Shown piece after piece: positions 61,068-64,000 of a stretch of DNA of 64,000 bases (positions are counted from its first letter, which is position 1; the number at the start of each line of letters is the position of its first letter). The notes under the pieces were generated by a model, which was not told where the DNA came from, made no database searches, and saw only the letters and a program-made list of their open reading frames with translations. Made by a program: the position numbers and the translations under genes. This DNA is from Phycobacter azelaicus (GTDB lineage Bacteria; Pseudomonadota; Alphaproteobacteria; Rhodobacterales; Rhodobacteraceae). The DNA lies in contig NZ_WKFH01000003.1 in the NCBI RefSeq assembly GCF_014884385.1, positions 372,001-436,000 of the forward strand, written 5' to 3'.

Positions 61068-63056
61068 ATGGTAAGATCAAGGCGGAGTTTGCGCCGACCC
61101 GGTAGGGCTGGTTTCAAATCACAGATGTCGCCAAATGCACGTGTGCACGGGGCATCAAAGCGGGACAGAGGCGACGAGAGCATTCTTGGTCGCGGCTATT
61201 TGGATGGCCTGCGCAATAAGGATCTGGACGGCCAACAAGGTTTCGGACCTTCAGGCGATGCCTCGTCGTTGCACCGGCTGACCCTCAGGCAGCATGGCAA
61301 ACCTGTGGCAGGGCAAGACCTGCAGGTAAGACCGTTCGGCCAGCCCTCTGCGATGGCCACGGCTTTCGACTGCAAGCACCAAGCACCTGACCGGTTTCGC
61401 CATGTGGACCTTGACCGTGCCCCTCCTGACAAGCGACTGCTGGACCGTATGCCACCAGCCTTCTGGTTGCGCCACGCCGCAGTCCCATGGCTGCGTCTGG
61501 GAGACGCAATCGTGGTGGCCATGGCAGATCCGTCCCGCGCGCCAGTGCTCCAAGAGGCTCTTCATCACCATTTTGGCGTTGTGATCCCAATCTCAGCACG
61601 TGCTGATCAGATACTGAAACACCTCAACGCAAACCTGCGCAACCAGATGGCGAGACGCGCCAGTCTCCGCGTTCCACAGGCGCATAGTAGCCGGTTCCTC
61701 GCCAATCCAGACCTACACACAGGCTATGCCATATGGACGAGCTTTGTGGTTTGCTTGATTGTGATGTTTCCAATGGCCGCGTTCATAGCCGCCTGTGGCC
61801 TCACTTTGCTTTTGCTGGCGCTATTCACCGCGTTTCGAATGGCTGGCATTGCAGGTTTTTTGAGCTTGCGCAGCGAACCGAAAACTTGTCCTGAAACCTA
61901 TTTTGAAACCAATCCGCTGCCAAGGATTTCCGTTCTTGTCCCTCTCTTCAAAGAGGCCAGAATCAGCAAGGACTTGCTGAAACGCCTCAACAGGCAACGC
62001 TACCCGCATCCCTTGCTTGAGGTCTTCCTCGTGCTCGAAGATGGGGATCACATAACCTGGAATGCAGTGCGCGAGACTGTGTTGCCGGACTGGATCAAAG
62101 TCATCAAAGTGCCTGAATACGGAGAGCTGAAGACCAAACCGCGTGCTTTGAACTATGCCTTGAACTATTGCCGCGGAGACATCATCGGCGTTTGGGACGC
62201 CGAAGACGCTCCCATGGCTGATCAGCTTTTTGAGGTGGCGAGGGCCTTTGCCAACGCACCACCAAAAGTCGCGTGTTTTCAGGGTGTTCTTGACTATTAC
62301 AATCCTCGCGCCACTTGGATCGCCCGCTGCTTCACGCTTGAATACGCAAGCTGGTTCCGCATCATCTTGCCCGGCATCGCCAAACTGGGCATCATCGTGC
62401 CTCTTGGAGGCACAACCATGTTCGTGCGGCGCAAGGTCCTGGAGGAAATCGGCGGCTGGGACGCCCATAATGTGACCGAGGATGCCGACCTAGGCGTCCG
62501 CCTGTGCCGAGCCGGCTATCGTACCGAGATGCTGGCTTCTACGACCTATGAAGAGGCCAATGCCCGTGTCTGGCCCTGGATCAAGCAGCGCTCGCGCTGG
62601 CTCAAAGGTTTCATGATGACCTATGCAACCCACATGCGCGCGCCACGGCAACTGCTGCGCGATCTGGGCTGGAAGCAGTTCCTGGGACTGCAGGTGTTCT
62701 TTCTCTGCTCCGTAGGTCAGTTCCTATTCGCCCCGATCTTGTGGAGTTTCTGGCTGGTGACATTTGGCCTTCCACACCCAAGCGCAGGCCATGTCCCGGG
62801 CCTGTGGCTGTCGCTGGCCGCTGCCGCTCTTGTCTTCTTTGAACTCCTTAACCAAGTGACCGCCATTCTTGCAGCATTTGCCAGCAAGCGTCGGAGCCTT
62901 GCGCTCTGGGCCCCCTGCCTTCTGTTCTACTACGTCATGGGTGCGGCTGCGGCCTACAAGGCGTTGTATGAGTTCGTCTTCCGTCCCTTCTTCTGGGACA
63001 AGACGCATCATGGTCTGCATGCACCTGAACCGCCTCCCCGGGATCAGGCCCAGTGA
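61068..63056 (+). CDS. Glycosyltransferase family 2 with MshEN-like N-terminal domain
   Basis: 662 residues. The first 110 residues have no recognised domain. Residues about 123-185 (LLDRMPPAFWLRHAAVPWLRLGDAIVVAMADPSRAPVLQEALHHHFGVVIPISARADQILKHL) resemble the GspE/MshE N-terminal domain, which binds c-di-GMP in some proteins. Two membrane segments follow (about 222-260). The GT2 catalytic part has PRISVLVPLFKEARI, VWDAEDAP (metal DxD), VTEDADLGVRLCRAGY and the acceptor QRSRWLKGFMMTY (QxxRW). Further membrane segments end the protein. It probably exports a polysaccharide, possibly under c-di-GMP control. Confidence 0.85.
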   Translation: MVRSRRSLRRPGRAGFKSQMSPNARVHGASKRDRGDESILGRGYLDGLRNKDLDGQQGFGPSGDASSLHRLTLRQHGKPVAGQDLQVRPFGQPSAMATAFDCKHQAPDRFRHVDLDRAPPDKRLLDRMPPAFWLRHAAVPWLRLGDAIVVAMADPSRAPVLQEALHHHFGVVIPISARADQILKHLNANLRNQMARRASLRVPQAHSSRFLANPDLHTGYAIWTSFVVCLIVMFPMAAFIAACGLTLLLLALFTAFRMAGIAGFLSLRSEPKTCPETYFETNPLPRISVLVPLFKEARISKDLLKRLNRQRYPHPLLEVFLVLEDGDHITWNAVRETVLPDWIKVIKVPEYGELKTKPRALNYALNYCRGDIIGVWDAEDAPMADQLFEVARAFANAPPKVACFQGVLDYYNPRATWIARCFTLEYASWFRIILPGIAKLGIIVPLGGTTMFVRRKVLEEIGGWDAHNVTEDADLGVRLCRAGYRTEMLASTTYEEANARVWPWIKQRSRWLKGFMMTYATHMRAPRQLLRDLGWKQFLGLQVFFLCSVGQFLFAPILWSFWLVTFGLPHPSAGHVPGLWLSLAAAALVFFELLNQVTAILAAFASKRRSLALWAPCLLFYYVMGAAAAYKALYEFVFRPFFWDKTHHGLHAPEPPPRDQAQ

Positions 63057-63089
63057 CCAGCGGAAAAAGATGACTGGCAAGCAAAGGCA

Positions 63090-63740
63090 TTACCCCTTGC
63101 TACGATCACCTGCATCCTGTTTCAGGCGGGTCATAAAGGCGATCGAGATGTGCTGTTTCAGCGCCTCCGAAGCGCCTTCGGCATCGCGCCTGCTAATCGC
63201 ATCCACTATCCCCTTGTGCTCGGACTGGGCAATCTTGCCGCGTCCCTTTGCAGCCAGGGATGTCGTGGCCATCAGGGCCATGGTTCGATGCACCAGATCC
63301 AGCTGCTGCACAAGATAGCGGTTATGAGAAGCAAGATGGATCTGTTCGTGAAAGCGACGGTTGGCCTTGGCCAGCTCGGTCGGGTTCTCAACCAGTAGAT
63401 CGTCCGCCTTCACCATCTCCTGCAGAACGCGAATTTCCTCTTCGGTGGCGTGCTGGGCGGCAAGCGCCGCGGCGAGTCCTTCCAGTTCGCGCCGCACGAC
63501 ATAAAGCTCGGCCATTTGATTGTGATCCAGCGACGCCACGATCAGCGACCGGCCATCGCGCTCCAACAGCGATTGGGTTTCAAGGCGCTGCAACGCTTCG
63601 CGGATAGGTGTCCGCGATACCCCGAACCGCTCTGCGAGATCACTTTCCACCAGCCTGTCACCTGGTTTGAAAACACCCACGTCGATGGCCTCGAGGATCA
63701 AGGCATAGGCATCTTTCTGGTTGCTGCGGCTCTGGCTCAT
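63090..63740 (-). CDS. GntR family (FadR/FCD) regulator
   Basis: 216 residues from ATG 63740 (GGTGGAAAACCC upstream). The winged helix AYALILEAIDVGVFKPGDRLVESDLAERFGVSRTPIREALQRLETQSLLERDGRSLIVASLD spans about 10-70. The C-terminal FCD domain carries VVRRELEGLAAALAAQHATEEEI and the metal-binding HEQIHLASHNRYLVQQLD and SEHKGIVDAISRRDAEGASEALKQHI. No metabolic operon is directly adjacent in the window (the HAD gene diverges), so the effector cannot be named. Confidence 0.9.
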   Translation of the reverse strand: MSQSRSNQKDAYALILEAIDVGVFKPGDRLVESDLAERFGVSRTPIREALQRLETQSLLERDGRSLIVASLDHNQMAELYVVRRELEGLAAALAAQHATEEEIRVLQEMVKADDLLVENPTELAKANRRFHEQIHLASHNRYLVQQLDLVHRTMALMATTSLAAKGRGKIAQSEHKGIVDAISRRDAEGASEALKQHISIAFMTRLKQDAGDRSKG

Positions 63741-63896
63741 GGGTTTTCCACCTTGGTACATCCGGTCTTTTCTACATCGCACCTGCAACCAATCAAGCCT
63801 TTAGAACAGTTTGCGCCGAAATCACGCAGTCCATTCAAAAGGCGGCGCGGCCCAAGCCGGATTGAAAAATCCAAGCTCAGATCTTAAACGGATGGA

Positions 63897-64000
63897 ATGG
63901 TAAAATCGCTCTTCTCCCATGTACGGCACTGGGTCTTCGACCTTGACAACACGCTTTATCCGCCTTCGGCTCGGCTGTTTGACCAGATTGAGGTCAAGAT
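63897..64000 (+). CDS. HAD-family pyrimidine 5'-nucleotidase, N-terminal part (runs off the window)
   Basis: Only the first 34 codons are present (MVKSLFSHVRHWVFDLDNTLYPPSARLFDQIEVK). The HAD motif I, VFDLDNTLYPP, with the nucleophile and acid Asp residues, is that of the alphaproteobacterial pyrimidine 5'-nucleotidase (Ydjx/YjjG-like) group. The gene continues beyond 64000. Divergent from the FadR-type regulator. Confidence 0.8.
   Translation, partial: MVKSLFSHVRHWVFDLDNTLYPPSARLFDQIEVK

Overview
The window reads as a chromosomal segment of an alphaproteobacterium of the Rhodobacterales, most likely the marine Roseobacter group (Ruegeria/Phaeobacter-like). The reasons are its high GC content, the aerobic (CobG-dependent) cobalamin cluster, three TRAP- or ABC-type organic acid/anion importers, UPF0262 and DUF2948 genes beside hisD and murA, and an aa3-type cytochrome oxidase gene with a perfect FNR-type box. 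This taxonomic call is inference from gene content; no 16S gene is present.

Layout. (1) 1-11549: late cobalamin synthesis, in the order cobN(3' end)-G-H-I-J-(K on the opposite strand)-L-E-M-B-A. A B12 riboswitch follows ahead of a CbiM-like metal permease, then cobF. (2) 11767-13341: tRNA-Leu(TAA), a badly decayed IS5-type element and tRNA-Thr(GGT). (3) 13427-21905: a housekeeping run of murA, DUF2948, hisD, UPF0262, a low-Mr phosphatase, infA, maf, an RNase G-like gene and yacG. A three-gene block (NTF2-like, GNAT, C-N hydrolase) sits just before infA. (4) 21988-30727: tRNA-Phe(GAA), the N-terminal stump of a tyrosine integrase, a complete IS21-type element, and a quinate/shikimate-type catabolic operon (TRAP transporter, shikimate dehydrogenase family, TetR). 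The terminal gene of that operon, quiC-like, is cut off by the IS. (5) 31286-37002: cyanase, a cyanate/nitrate-type ABC transporter and a divergent PAS-PAS-AAA+-Fis regulator with an altered GAFTGA loop. (6) 36999-50118: a 12-gene divergent catabolic cluster around a GntR/HutC regulator. One arm holds tautomerase-NTF2, HyuB, HyuA, an isochorismatase-fold protein, an ICL/PEP-mutase-family lyase and a fumarate-reductase-like flavoprotein. The other holds a second LeuC/LeuD pair and a TRAP transporter. (7) 50373-64000: tRNA-Leu(GAG), a peptidoglycan-binding-like secreted protein, lipB, a degenerate LuxR-like/hydrolase fusion, a HIT protein, ctaD, DUF2244, a prephenate-dehydrogenase-like gene, a YqeY-like gene, carA, a GT2 glycosyltransferase with an MshEN-like N-terminus, a FadR-type regulator and the start of a HAD pyrimidine 5'-nucleotidase.

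How the parts work together. Region 6 is the best candidate for an undescribed system. Nearly all genes in each arm overlap by 1-20 nt, and the two arms diverge from a palindrome-bearing regulator region. The enzyme set can be read as import, ATP-dependent opening of a cyclic amide/imide, flavin-dependent desaturation, LeuCD-type hydration and ICL-type C-C cleavage of a di/tricarboxylate. The order and the substrate are inference. Both TRAP operons carry a GC-rich hairpin between the binding-protein gene and the membrane-subunit genes, suggesting the usual excess of binding protein.

Limits: all family calls come from reading translated sequence and recalled family motifs. No database search was run.
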